Assembly (NCBI RefSeq): GCF_014648555.1
Contig: NZ_BMRI01000025.1
Coordinates: 37,935 to 100,280 of the forward strand
Direction of reading: 5' to 3'
Source of the DNA: Kitasatospora griseola
Lineage (GTDB): Bacteria; Actinomycetota; Actinomycetes; Streptomycetales; Streptomycetaceae
DNA: 62,346 nt
Under the pieces are notes generated by a model. The model was not told the origin of the DNA. It saw only the letters and a list, made by a program, of their open reading frames with translations, and searched no databases. Positions 8,560-17,282 of this stretch are shown here, piece by piece. A program made the position numbers and the translations under genes. The number at the start of each line of letters is the position of its first letter. Position 1 is the stretch's first letter.

Positions 8560-9852
8560 TCGTTCGACACGCTGCACCTCGACGACGACCACAGCTGGCG
8601 AGGCCGCACCATCAAGGTCCGCCCCAACCGCTGGTACGCCTCCGTCCACCTCGACCGCGATGAGTACACCCACACCATCGAGGCTCGCGGCGAGGACGTC
8701 GAACTCCCGGCAGCATTCGTCAAAGCCGTTAACCGTTTCAACGACAGTGCGTGCGACCGAATCTGGTATGGCGGCTACTCCGGGACCTTCGTCGCCAGTC
8801 AGGGCAAGCGCGGCGTCACCCTCTTCGCACCGTTCGCTCAGACTGCCGCCGCTCGGGACGCACTGCGCACCGCGGAACTCGACCACGACTACACCGCCCT
8901 CCACGCCCTGGCCGAGCAATTGGCACTGCCCATCGACCGCTGGCTGGACCCGGGCGAACGCCAACTCGTCCGCGGAATCGACTTCGATCCCGCCCCACAG
9001 ATCTTCCTGCGGTACCTGCGGGCGAAAGCTGCCAGACACGGACTGCGGCTCAACGGCCGCGCAGAGGCCGGCAGCGTGTGGGTCCGCCCCACCCTGCCGC
9101 CCATCCAGAAGATGATCCGCGAGGCACATCCGGAGCAGCATCCCGGCTGGGTCGACCGCTGGAGCGGGCACCAGGAAGCCGGCGAGACGCCATGGCGGCC
9201 GTGGGTCGGAGGGCGGGAACAGGACCCCAGCCGCGGTGCCCTCCCGGTGACCTTTCGTGCGGCTACCGCCCGAAGGATCGACAGGTGCCCATGCGGGTTC
9301 CGGCGTCGCGGCAGGGACAGCGAGGGCCTGCACCGCCAACACCACTCGGACTGGGCCTTCGGCGTCCTGGTGCCGAAGAACACGGAGTGGATGCGCAACC
9401 TGGCCGTCGTGACCTCTCAGTCTCCGATCTCCTGGCGGCAGTTGGCAGGCCGGATGGCGCGCCTGCCCCAGCGAGAGGGCGGCTACGACTTCAGTTCCTG
9501 GTCGCACAGCGGCGATCCGGTCGAGACCCCGGACCGGAGCCGGGCCTACCTGCTCAAGGCCGACGATCACATGGTCGGCTTCCTCGCTGCCCACGACGTG
9601 GACCAGCACCGCTGGTGGGACCTGGGCGAGAAGTCCAGATACGGCGAGCTGACGGACGCCCGACGGCCCCGCATCGACATGATCTGGACAGCCCACACCT
9701 ACCGCGGGCACGGGATCGGCAGAGCACTCGTCCAGGCCCTCGCTGCCGACTCGGATTGCGAGGTGGCCGACGTGTCGTGGTCGACGCCTGTCTCCGACCT
9801 CGGCCGAAACCTGGCCGTGCGCCTGTCCCCTGCCGGCGTCTGGGTCAGCTGA
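8560..9852 (+). CDS. GNAT-tailed protein, canonical start codon missing
   Basis: From the RecD2 stop to 9852 the same frame is open, and from about 8560 it reads as real protein: FDTLHLDDDHSWRGRTIK, RWYASVHLDRDEYTH, IDFDPAPQIFLRYLRAK. The last 130 residues look like a GNAT acetyltransferase (YRGHGIGRALVQALA, then an R-N-L-A-V segment). No ATG or GTG occurs in frame before a TTG at 8920. A GAGGA at 8546-8550 sits nine bases before TCG (8560), so the original start may have been TTG at that codon, now mutated. If only the TTG at 8920 works, the product is 310 residues. Codon usage is less GC-rich than in its neighbours, suggesting transfer. The N-terminal function is unknown. Confidence 0.58.
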   Translation, partial: SFDTLHLDDDHSWRGRTIKVRPNRWYASVHLDRDEYTHTIEARGEDVELPAAFVKAVNRFNDSACDRIWYGGYSGTFVASQGKRGVTLFAPFAQTAAARDALRTAELDHDYTALHALAEQLALPIDRWLDPGERQLVRGIDFDPAPQIFLRYLRAKAARHGLRLNGRAEAGSVWVRPTLPPIQKMIREAHPEQHPGWVDRWSGHQEAGETPWRPWVGGREQDPSRGALPVTFRAATARRIDRCPCGFRRRGRDSEGLHRQHHSDWAFGVLVPKNTEWMRNLAVVTSQSPISWRQLAGRMARLPQREGGYDFSSWSHSGDPVETPDRSRAYLLKADDHMVGFLAAHDVDQHRWWDLGEKSRYGELTDARRPRIDMIWTAHTYRGHGIGRALVQALAADSDCEVADVSWSTPVSDLGRNLAVRLSPAGVWVS

Positions 9853-9998
9853 CAGCGACTCCACCGGCGAAGGGCCCTCGCAGCGCCGATGTCGTGGCCC
9901 TGCACACCTTCGACACGCCGGCGGGTGGCGGCGTGATCGCCGCGCACCCGCCGGCGTCGGGGCGGTGGCCGTCGGGGCCTTCCGGGGCGGATGGGTCG

Positions 9999-10997
9999 TC
10001 AGGCGCGGTAGGCGGCCCAGGAGGTGGCCATGCGGGCGACCTGGCCGGCGGTGAACTGGGTCATGCAGGAGTCGTAGGTGTAGTCCATGAAGTTGTGGAT
10101 CGGGTCGACGCCGGCGGTGGTGCAGGTGTCGCGGCCGGTCGGGCACTGGTAGGCGGCGGTCTTCTCGGCCGGGGTGTCGGAGACCTGGTCGCCCTGGCCG
10201 CCGCAGCCGCCCTGGAAGGTGTGGTAGAGGCCGAGCCAGTGGCCGACCTCGTGGGTGACGGTGTCGCCCTCGTTGTAGTTGGTGGCCGAGCCGCCGGGGA
10301 ACGAGGTGTCGAGGATGACCACGCCGTCGTCGGTCGGGCTGGACTTGTAGCTGCTCGGGAACGTCGCCCAGCCGAGCAGCGACTGCCCGAGGCTGGCGCT
10401 GTAGATGTTGAGGGCGTTGGCGCCGCCCTTGCGCAGCGCGCTCTTCATCGAGCTCTCGGCGGCGGAGCCCGGCGCGACGCCCGCGTACCAGGACGCGTTG
10501 TCGGTGTAGTCGGTCGAGACCAGCTGGAACTGGAACTGGCTGGGGGTGTTGCCCGCGCCCTGGCCGCTGTAGGCCGCGTTCAGGACGTCTATCTGCTTGG
10601 CGATGGTGGTGGCCGTCAGCTTGCCGGTGGTCCCGGAGTGGACGACGTGCATGTACACCGGGATGGTGGTGGCCGCCGTCGCACCGGGGGCGAGCAGGGC
10701 GCCGCCCTGAGCAGTGCTCGCCAGCTGGGCGACGCGGGCGTTGAGGTCCGCCTCCATCGTCTTCACCTGTGCGTCGGTCACGGCGTTGGGGTCGCGGCCG
10801 ACGGAGTTGCCGGCGGGCTTCCGGGCCGCGGCGTCGTCGTGGGCCGCCTCCCCGACGCACGCGGTGGAGGCCGCGGCCTGCGCGGTGGTGACCGTGGAAG
10901 GGGCGGCGAACTGGGTGAGGCCGACGCCTGCGACCAGTGCCGCGGCGCTGAGCAGCCTGCCGACGGCACGCGAGGGGATGCGAACGGAACGACGCAT
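9999..10997 (-). CDS. Secreted zinc metalloprotease, M43 (pappalysin-like) family
   Basis: A 332-residue exported protease. The ATG at 10997 follows AGGAG and begins [14 protein letters not shown], a signal peptide ending near TTAQAA. The mature enzyme carries the extended zinc motif [11 protein letters not shown] (about residues 247-257), HExxHxxGxxH, and a downstream Met-turn ([11 protein letters not shown]), with several cysteines for disulfides. This is the metzincin signature of M43 cytophagalysin-type proteases. The pro-region (residues 40-130) is Ala/Thr-rich. It likely degrades extracellular protein during nutrient scavenging or development. An upstream in-frame start at 11060 would spoil the signal peptide. 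Confidence 0.9.
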   Translation of the reverse strand: MRRSVRIPSRAVGRLLSAAALVAGVGLTQFAAPSTVTTAQAAASTACVGEAAHDDAAARKPAGNSVGRDPNAVTDAQVKTMEADLNARVAQLASTAQGGALLAPGATAATTIPVYMHVVHSGTTGKLTATTIAKQIDVLNAAYSGQGAGNTPSQFQFQLVSTDYTDNASWYAGVAPGSAAESSMKSALRKGGANALNIYSASLGQSLLGWATFPSSYKSSPTDDGVVILDTSFPGGSATNYNEGDTVTHEVGHWLGLYHTFQGGCGGQGDQVSDTPAEKTAAYQCPTGRDTCTTAGVDPIHNFMDYTYDSCMTQFTAGQVARMATSWAAYRA

Positions 10998-11321
10998 CTG
11001 CGCTCCTGGGGAGTTGTGGGGGACGGCGGTCGAGGGAACCGCCGGGTCAAGGCTACGCAAAGGGGCATGTCCGCGTCAGACGTGTTCCGGCCTGGAGATT
11101 CTGACGACGAATCGGACAGAATCCGAAAGTTTGAGCGGCTCGACCCCGCCGCACGTGGAGGATTTCCCATCGCACACGCGGCACCGGCCGCAGCCCCCGA
11201 CTGTCCGAAAACGGACGGCCCGCTCCCCCTCGGAACGCCCGCGCGCAGGCGGCGACCGGCCGCCGGGAGCGTGGCCCGGGTAGCGGCAGCCCGTTGCGGG
11301 ACAGCTCGTAGACTTCCCCGT
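10998..11321. other. Intergenic region with small palindromes
   Basis: 324 bases between the metalloprotease and the divergently transcribed VOC gene. Short inverted repeats TCGGA-cagaa-TCCGA (11112-11126) and GTCCG-aaaa-CGGAC (11203-11216) are visible and could be operators or weak hairpins. No coding sequence is supported. Confidence 0.35.
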
Positions 11322-11705
11322 ATGGCCTGCCGCATCAGCGAGTTGATCCTGGACTGCGCCGACCCCGAGCTGCTCGCCGGGTTCTGGTGCGAGGTCCTCG
11401 GCTACGTCGAGCTGGGCCGCGAGCCCGACGGCGGGATCGAGATCGGGCCGCCCGGCACCGGGTTCGGCGGCCCGCAGCCCACCCTGATTCTCAGCCCCAC
11501 CACGGACTCCCGGCCGGCCAGGCTCCCGCTGCACCTCGACGTCAGCCCGACCGACCGCGACCAGGACGCCGAGCTCGCCCGGCTGCTGGCTCTCGGCGCA
11601 CGGCCCGCCGATGTCGGGCAGACCGGCGAGGAGAGTTGGCACGTCCTCGCCGATCCCGAGGGCAACGTCTTCTGCCTGCTGCGCACGCGCATCCCGGCGG
11701 CCTGA
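11322..11705 (+). CDS. VOC superfamily (glyoxalase-like) protein
   Basis: A 127-residue single-domain protein of the vicinal oxygen chelate fold. It opens with ISELILDCADPELLAGFWCEVLGY, the classic first βαβββ module. Later segments are LPLHLDVS and WHVLADPEGNVFCLL, the conserved D-P-E-G-N before the last strand. It belongs to the glyoxalase-like group common in actinomycetes. Substrate and metal are unknown; some members bind antibiotics, but nothing here shows that. The ATG at 11322 has no strong ribosome binding site but fits the family's usual start exactly. Confidence 0.85.
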   Translation: MACRISELILDCADPELLAGFWCEVLGYVELGREPDGGIEIGPPGTGFGGPQPTLILSPTTDSRPARLPLHLDVSPTDRDQDAELARLLALGARPADVGQTGEESWHVLADPEGNVFCLLRTRIPAA

Positions 11706-11744
11706 GCGCACCGCCCCGCCGTCCGGGCCCCGGCCCCCGCACGG

Positions 11745-12629
11745 TCACTCGGCGTCGCGCACCTGGCGTCCCGTCAGGACGTCCACGACATGCGGCCACG
11801 CCGCCGCGCCGAGCAGTGCGTCGCCCGCCGGGGTGCCGCCGTAGGCGAAGACGGTGGACGCGGGGGCCGGGCTTTCGCCGGGGAAGCGGGGGCGGTGGCC
11901 GGCGTCCGGGCGTTCGATCACCCGGGCGCCGAGGCCGGCCCGGTGGCGGCGGGCGGCGAGTCGGTGCGCGAAGGGCGCCGAGGGCCACATCGCGTCGTCG
12001 GCGCCCGCGATCAGCAGCAGATCCGCGCGGGTGCGCTCGATCGGGATGGTCGCCGCCGGGACCGCATCCGCGAACGTCCGTTCGCTCTGCTCGTACCAGC
12101 TGCGGATGGCCACGGGCTCGCCCTCGGGCTCCGCCTGCGTCCAGGTCTCGTCCATCGGCACGAACGGCAGTGGCCTCCCCCGCCACGTCCAGCAGGAGCG
12201 GAGCGGGCGGTCGGCGCCGTCCAGGCCGGGGCCGACGTTGCTCCAGACCAGCGCGGTGGGCGACTGCGCCACCACCGCGTCCACCCGAGGGTCGTGGACG
12301 GCCGTCAGCATCGCGGCCTCGGCGCCCTTCGACGTCCCGAGCACGCCTATGCGCTCCGCCCCGGCCTGCCGCAGGAGGTCCACGCCCGCCGTGAACGTCT
12401 CCAGCGGCACCTCGCAGACGCCGGGCGCCTGACCGGGGCCGCCGAACCACCGGATCGCCAGCGCCGTCACCCCGGCCCGGGCCAGCAGGCGCGCCCGCTC
12501 CCGCTCCACCCGCCCGCTCGATCCGGCCAGCACCAGCACGCCGGCCCGGCTCCCGCCCTCCGGCGTGCACAGCACGGCCTCCCAGGGCTCCGTCAACTCT
12601 CGTTCCACAAAAGCTCCTTCAGCGATCAT
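11745..12629 (-). CDS. α/β-hydrolase of the acyl-CoA thioesterase / BAAT C-terminal family
   Basis: A 294-residue cytoplasmic hydrolase. It contains VLVLAGSSGRVE near the N-terminus, the nucleophile elbow GTSKGAEAAM, and RADLLLIAGADDAMWPS before the final histidine region DAGHRPRFPGE. This arrangement matches the C-terminal domain of bile-acid-CoA:amino acid N-acyltransferase and acyl-CoA thioesterases (BAAT_C), here without the N-terminal β-sandwich domain. The ATG at 12629 follows an AGGTGCGG-like region; longer starts in the same frame are Arg/Pro-rich and unlikely. The acyl substrate is unknown, and a role near the acyl-CoA dehydrogenase at 15381 is possible. Confidence 0.83.
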   Translation of the reverse strand: MIAEGAFVERELTEPWEAVLCTPEGGSRAGVLVLAGSSGRVERERARLLARAGVTALAIRWFGGPGQAPGVCEVPLETFTAGVDLLRQAGAERIGVLGTSKGAEAAMLTAVHDPRVDAVVAQSPTALVWSNVGPGLDGADRPLRSCWTWRGRPLPFVPMDETWTQAEPEGEPVAIRSWYEQSERTFADAVPAATIPIERTRADLLLIAGADDAMWPSAPFAHRLAARRHRAGLGARVIERPDAGHRPRFPGESPAPASTVFAYGGTPAGDALLGAAAWPHVVDVLTGRQVRDAE

Positions 12630-12867
12630 CAGGTGCGGACGCGGCGCTCCCGGGCGCACTCCGGGCCGGGCCGGCACGGCAGCGACACCCACCCTGCGAA
12701 GCCCGCCCGGCCCTCGCCGCACGACCGGCCGGTCAACTGCCGTTCGGAATCGAACGCTACCCCGGAGGAACCCCTACCCCGGACGCACCCGGGTGGGTCC
12801 GGAGAGCGAGAGCCGCCTCCTCCCGTGGAGCGATGACGACGAACGACCGGTGCGGCAGCGTGGATCC

Positions 12868-15256
12868 ATGACGGAGAACACGAAACTGACCACTCGTCAG
12901 TCTCGCGCGGGAGTACGCCGGTTGGCGTCCGGTGCGCTCGCCCTCGGGCTGGCCGCCGGGCTGTTGACGGCGCTCGCGCCCGCCTCGGCGCAGGCCGCCG
13001 ACACCGACCTCGGGGCCGACCGGGGCGGCTGGACCGCCAAGGTCCGGCGGAGCGAGTACGGCGTCCCGCACGTGCTCGCGCGGGACTTCGGCGGCCTCGG
13101 GTACGGCTACGGGTACGCCTTCGCCCAGGACAACCTTTGCGAACTCGCTGACCAGGTGGTCACGATGCGCGGCGAGCGCTCGCGCTGGTTCGGCCCGGAC
13201 GGCGCGTCCTCGGACCGGATCGCCAACCCGGACAGCGACGCCTACCAGCTGGCCCTGCTGCGCGCGGGGACGGTGCGGCGGCTGCTGGCCGAACCCGCGC
13301 CGCTCGGCCCGACCGGTGAGGTGCGGCAGCTGGTCGACGGGTACGTCGCGGGGTACAACCGCTACCTGCACGACACCGGAGTCGACCGCCTGCCGGACCC
13401 GTCCTGCCGGGGCAAGGGCTGGGTCGGGCCGATCAACGCCGACGACCTCTGGAACATCCTCTACGACGTCAACACCCTCGCGGGCACCGCCAAGACCCTG
13501 GTCGCCAACGCCGTCCCGGGCGCCGGGGCGACCTCCCTCGCCGCGGCGCCGGCCCCAGTGCGCCGCGCGGCCGACACGCCCGACCTCGGCAGCAACGGCT
13601 GGGCGATCGGACGGGACGCCACCCGCAACGGAAACGGCCTGCTCCTGGCCAACCCGCACCTCCCGTGGGTCGGCTCGCAGCGGTTCTACCAGGCCCAGTT
13701 GACCATCCCCGGCGTCCTCGACGTGGCCGGCGCGGGCCTCTACGGCATCCCGTTCCTGCAGATCGGCCACACCAACGGGCTGGCCTGGACGCACACCACC
13801 AGCTACTCCGACCACGCGACCCTCTACCGGCTCTCGCTGGCGCCGGGCGACCCGACCTCGTACCTGGTGGACGGCAAGGTCGAACGGATGACCGCGACCA
13901 CCGTCCCGGTCACCGTCCGGGCCGCCGACGGCACGCTCTCCACCGTCGAACGGACCCTCTACCGCTCCCGGCAGGGCTACGTGCTGGCCGCCGGGTGGAC
14001 GGGCGAGCAGGCCTACGCCCTGCGCGACGCCAACGCCGACAACCTCCGCTCCCTCAACGAGTGGGTGGCGATGGGCCGTTCGCAGAACCTCGACCAGCTG
14101 CGCCAGGCCCAGCGCAGCCCCCTGGGTGTACACCACGGCCGTCGACACCAGCGGAACCGTCTACTTCACCGACTCCGCCGCCGTGCCGCACCTGCCCGAC
14201 GCGCAGCTGACGCGCTGCCTGGTGCCCAACCCCTGGGAGACGGGCGTGCTGGACGGGTCGACCACCGCCTGCGACCCGGGCACCGACCCGGACGCGCGGG
14301 TGCCCGGCATCTTCGGCCCGGCCAACCACCCCGCGCTGACCCGCACCGACTACGTGGCCAACTCCAACAACGGCCCCTACCTGACCAATGCGGACGCGCC
14401 GATCGCCGGCCTGCCCATCGTCTACAACGCGGCGCAGCAGCTCGCGACGCGGCCGCAGCTGGGCCTGCGGATGATCGCCGACCGCCGGGCCGGCGCCGAC
14501 GGCCTCGGCGCGCCCGGCTTCACCCTCGCCACGCTCCAGGCGACCATGTTCGGCAACCGGGTGCAGAGCGCCGAACTGGACCGGGACGACGCCGTCGCGC
14601 TGTGCCGCGCGCACCCGGCGATCACGGCGTCCGACGGCACCCGGGTCGACGTGCGCGCCGCGTGCGACGTGCTCGCGGCGTGGGACACCCGGGCCGACGC
14701 CGCCGGCCGGGGCACCGTGCTCTGGCAGGCGTACCAGCGCGCGCTGGCGGGCACCCGCAGCCGGGCCTGGCAGACCGTCCCGTACGACCCGGCGCGGCCG
14801 TTGACCACCCCGCGCGGGATCGCCGCCGACAACGCCGACGCGCAGCGCGCGTTCGCCGACGCCGTCCTGCGCCTGGCGACCACCGGGGTGCCGGTGGACG
14901 CGGCGATCGGTGACGTCCAGCGCTGGGCGGGCATCCCGCTGCACGGCTGCACCGGCGAGATCGGCTGCTTCAACGTGCTGACGGCCGGGCCGGATTCGGG
15001 CGCGGGCGGCGGCACCTACCCGGCGGCCGGCGCGGGCGCGCCGCACGGCTCCAGTTTCCTGATGGCCACCGAGCTGACCCGGCAGGGCCCGCGCACCCGG
15101 ACGCTGCTCACCTACGGGCAGTCCGCCGACCCGAGCTCGCCGCACTTCACCGACCAGACCCGCCGCTACGCCGCCAAGCAGTGGGTGACCGAGCGCTTCA
15201 CCGAGGCCGAGATCGGCTCCGCCCCGGGCCTCACCGTCACCACCCTGCGCCGCTGA
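12868..15256 (+). pseudogene. Secreted Ntn acylase (penicillin/aculeacin acylase family), broken by one extra C
   Basis: Residues 1-47 form a signal peptide. The α-chain region (YGYGYAFAQDNLCELADQVV) and the predicted autocatalytic site LGSNGWAIGRDATRNGNG, with nucleophile Ser at about 242, are those of aculeacin A / acyl-homoserine-lactone-type penicillin acylases. The frame continues to AQRSP and then fails. The next frame begins WVYTTAVDTSGTVYFTD and runs to the stop at 15256. Removing one C from the CCCCC run at 14118-14122 restores a 795-residue protein of normal family length. Everything else looks intact, so either the gene is freshly inactivated or the run length is a sequencing error. 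The substrate would be an N-acyl amide such as a lipopeptide or AHL. Confidence 0.85.
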
Positions 15257-15277
15257 CCCGCCGTCAACCCGTTGGGG

Positions 15278-15316
15278 CCGGGCCGCCGCCGTTCTCCCCG
15301 AACGGCGGCGGTCCGG
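15278..15316. terminator. Hairpin terminator after the acylase gene
   Basis: CCGCCGCCGTTC (15283-15294) and GAACGGCGGCGG (15300-15311) form a perfect 12-bp stem with a 5-base loop. The stem can extend to 17 pairs with one G-U. It starts 21 bases after the acylase stop codon. Confidence 0.7.
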
Positions 15317-15380
15317 CTTAGGATCTGCGGCCTCTGGACGTCCTCCCCCGGGCGTCCTGCTCACCGGATTGGGGTGTGCC

Positions 15381-17177
15381 GTGGCCGGGTCGGTGCTGTC
15401 GCGTCGGGATCTGGACTTCCTGCTGTTCGAGTGGCTGGGCGCGGAGGCGTTGACCGCGCGGGAGCGGTTCGCCGAGCACGACCGGGAGACCTTCGACGCG
15501 GTGCTCGGCCTCGCGGAGGAGCTCGCCGTGCGGCACTTCGCCCCGCACAACCGTCGTAACGACGTGGAGGAGCCGCGGTTCGACGGGGAGCGGGTGGTGC
15601 TGCACCCGGAGGTGGGGGCGGCGCTGGAGGCGTTCGTCGCCTCGGGGTTGATGTCGGCGGCGATGGACCACGACCTGGGCGGGCAGCAGTTGCCGACGCT
15701 GGTGGCGAACGCCTGCACAGCGTGGTTCCAGGCGGCGAACGTAGGGACGGCGGCGTACCCGTTCCTCACCGTCGCGAACGCCAACCTCCTTGCGGTGTAC
15801 GGCACGTCGGAGCAGCGCGAGCGGCTGGTGCGCCCACTCGCGGCGGGGCGGTTCTTCGGCACCATGTGCCTCTCGGAGCCGCAGGCGGGATCGTCGCTGG
15901 CGGATGTCCGGACCACGGCGGTGCCCCAACCGGACGGCGGCTACCGGCTGTTCGGCACCAAGATGTGGATCTCCGGCGGCGACCACGAGTTGAGCGAGAA
16001 CATCGTGCACCTGGTGCTGGCCCGGACGCCGGGCGCACCGGCGGGGGTGAAGGGGCTGTCGCTGTTCGCGGTGCCCAAGTACCTGGTGGGGCCGGACGGT
16101 TCGCTCGGGGAGCGCAACGACGTGGTGCTCGCGGGGCTGAACCACAAGATGGGGTACCGGGGGACGGTCAACACGGTGCTGAACTTCGGCGAGGGCCAGT
16201 ACCGTCCGGGCGAAGCGCCGGGCGCGGTGGGCGAGTTGGTGGGTGAGCTGCACCGCGGGCTGGCGTGCATGTTCCACATGATGAACGAGGCCCGGACGGG
16301 CGTCGGCCTCGGCGCGGCGGCGCTCGGCTACACCGGCTACCTGCACGCGTTGGACTACGCCCGGTCCCGCCCACAGGGCCGCCCGCTGACGGGCCGTGAC
16401 CCGTCCGCGCCGCAGGTGCCGATCATCGAGCACCCGGACGTCCGACGGCAGCTGCTCGCCCAGAAGGCTTACGTGGAAGGCGCGTTGGCGCTCAGCCTGT
16501 ACTGCAGCCGACTGATCGACGACCAGCGCACCGCCACGGAGCCGGCCGAGCGGGCGGCGGCGGGACGGCTGCTGGAGGTGCTGACGCCGGTGGCGAAGAG
16601 CTGGCCCACGCAGTGGTGCCTGGCGGCGAACGACCTGGCGATCCAGGTGCACGGCGGGTACGGCTACACCCGGGACCACCCGGTGGAGCAGTTCTACCGG
16701 GACAACCGGCTGAACGCGATCCACGAGGGCACGCACGGCATCCAGGCGCTCGACCTGCTCGGGCGGAAGGTGGTGCTGGACGGCGGCGCGGGCCTGGCCG
16801 CACTGCTCGGGGCGTTCGCGGCCACCACGGCGAGGGCCGAGCGCGTCGGCGGCGAGGCGGCCCGGTTCGCGGCCGCGCTGGACGCCGCCGCCGGGCGGAT
16901 CCGGCACACCACCGGGGCGCTGTGGTCGGCGGGCGATCCGGACGTCGCACTGCCGAACGCCTCGGTGTACCTGGAGGCGGTCGGGCACGTGGTGCTGGCC
17001 TGGATCTGGCTGGAGCAGTACCTCGCGCTGGGCGCCGCCGACACCCCCTTCCACCATGGCAAGCGGCAGGCCGCCCGGTACTTCTTCCGGGTCGAACTCC
17101 CCCGCACCGGGCCGCAGTTCGACCTGCTGGACGCACTCGACCGGACGGCTGCCGACACGCCCTCGGAGTGGTTCTGA
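15381..17177 (+). CDS. Acyl-CoA dehydrogenase (DmdC-like long form)
   Basis: A flavoprotein of 598 residues, about 200 longer than classical acyl-CoA dehydrogenases because of an extra C-terminal helical domain, as in the DmdC/AcdB-type subgroup. Visible signatures are MCLSEPQAGSSLADV (FAD/substrate contact), GTKMWISGGDHEL, VHGGYGYTRDHPVEQFYRD, and the NAIHEGTHGIQALDLLGRK stretch carrying the catalytic glutamate in this subgroup. The GTG at 15381 is used; a TTG at 15369 is in frame. Predicted to introduce an α,β double bond into an acyl-CoA. No electron-transfer partner is encoded next to it. Confidence 0.88.
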   Translation: MAGSVLSRRDLDFLLFEWLGAEALTARERFAEHDRETFDAVLGLAEELAVRHFAPHNRRNDVEEPRFDGERVVLHPEVGAALEAFVASGLMSAAMDHDLGGQQLPTLVANACTAWFQAANVGTAAYPFLTVANANLLAVYGTSEQRERLVRPLAAGRFFGTMCLSEPQAGSSLADVRTTAVPQPDGGYRLFGTKMWISGGDHELSENIVHLVLARTPGAPAGVKGLSLFAVPKYLVGPDGSLGERNDVVLAGLNHKMGYRGTVNTVLNFGEGQYRPGEAPGAVGELVGELHRGLACMFHMMNEARTGVGLGAAALGYTGYLHALDYARSRPQGRPLTGRDPSAPQVPIIEHPDVRRQLLAQKAYVEGALALSLYCSRLIDDQRTATEPAERAAAGRLLEVLTPVAKSWPTQWCLAANDLAIQVHGGYGYTRDHPVEQFYRDNRLNAIHEGTHGIQALDLLGRKVVLDGGAGLAALLGAFAATTARAERVGGEAARFAAALDAAAGRIRHTTGALWSAGDPDVALPNASVYLEAVGHVVLAWIWLEQYLALGAADTPFHHGKRQAARYFFRVELPRTGPQFDLLDALDRTAADTPSEWF

Positions 17178-17282
17178 CCGGTGGCCCCGACAGCCGCCGA
17201 CTGGACGCCGGGACAGTTGAAGTCTCAAGGCTCTATGGTGAGTTGAGGAGTGAAGAGGTTCGCCTGACGAAGGGGTCGGCCG

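Noticed and set aside
7954..10860. 968-codon open frame on the minus strand
   Set aside because: It runs antisense through RecD2 and the GNAT ORF and out of frame through the M43 protease; no recognisable domain.
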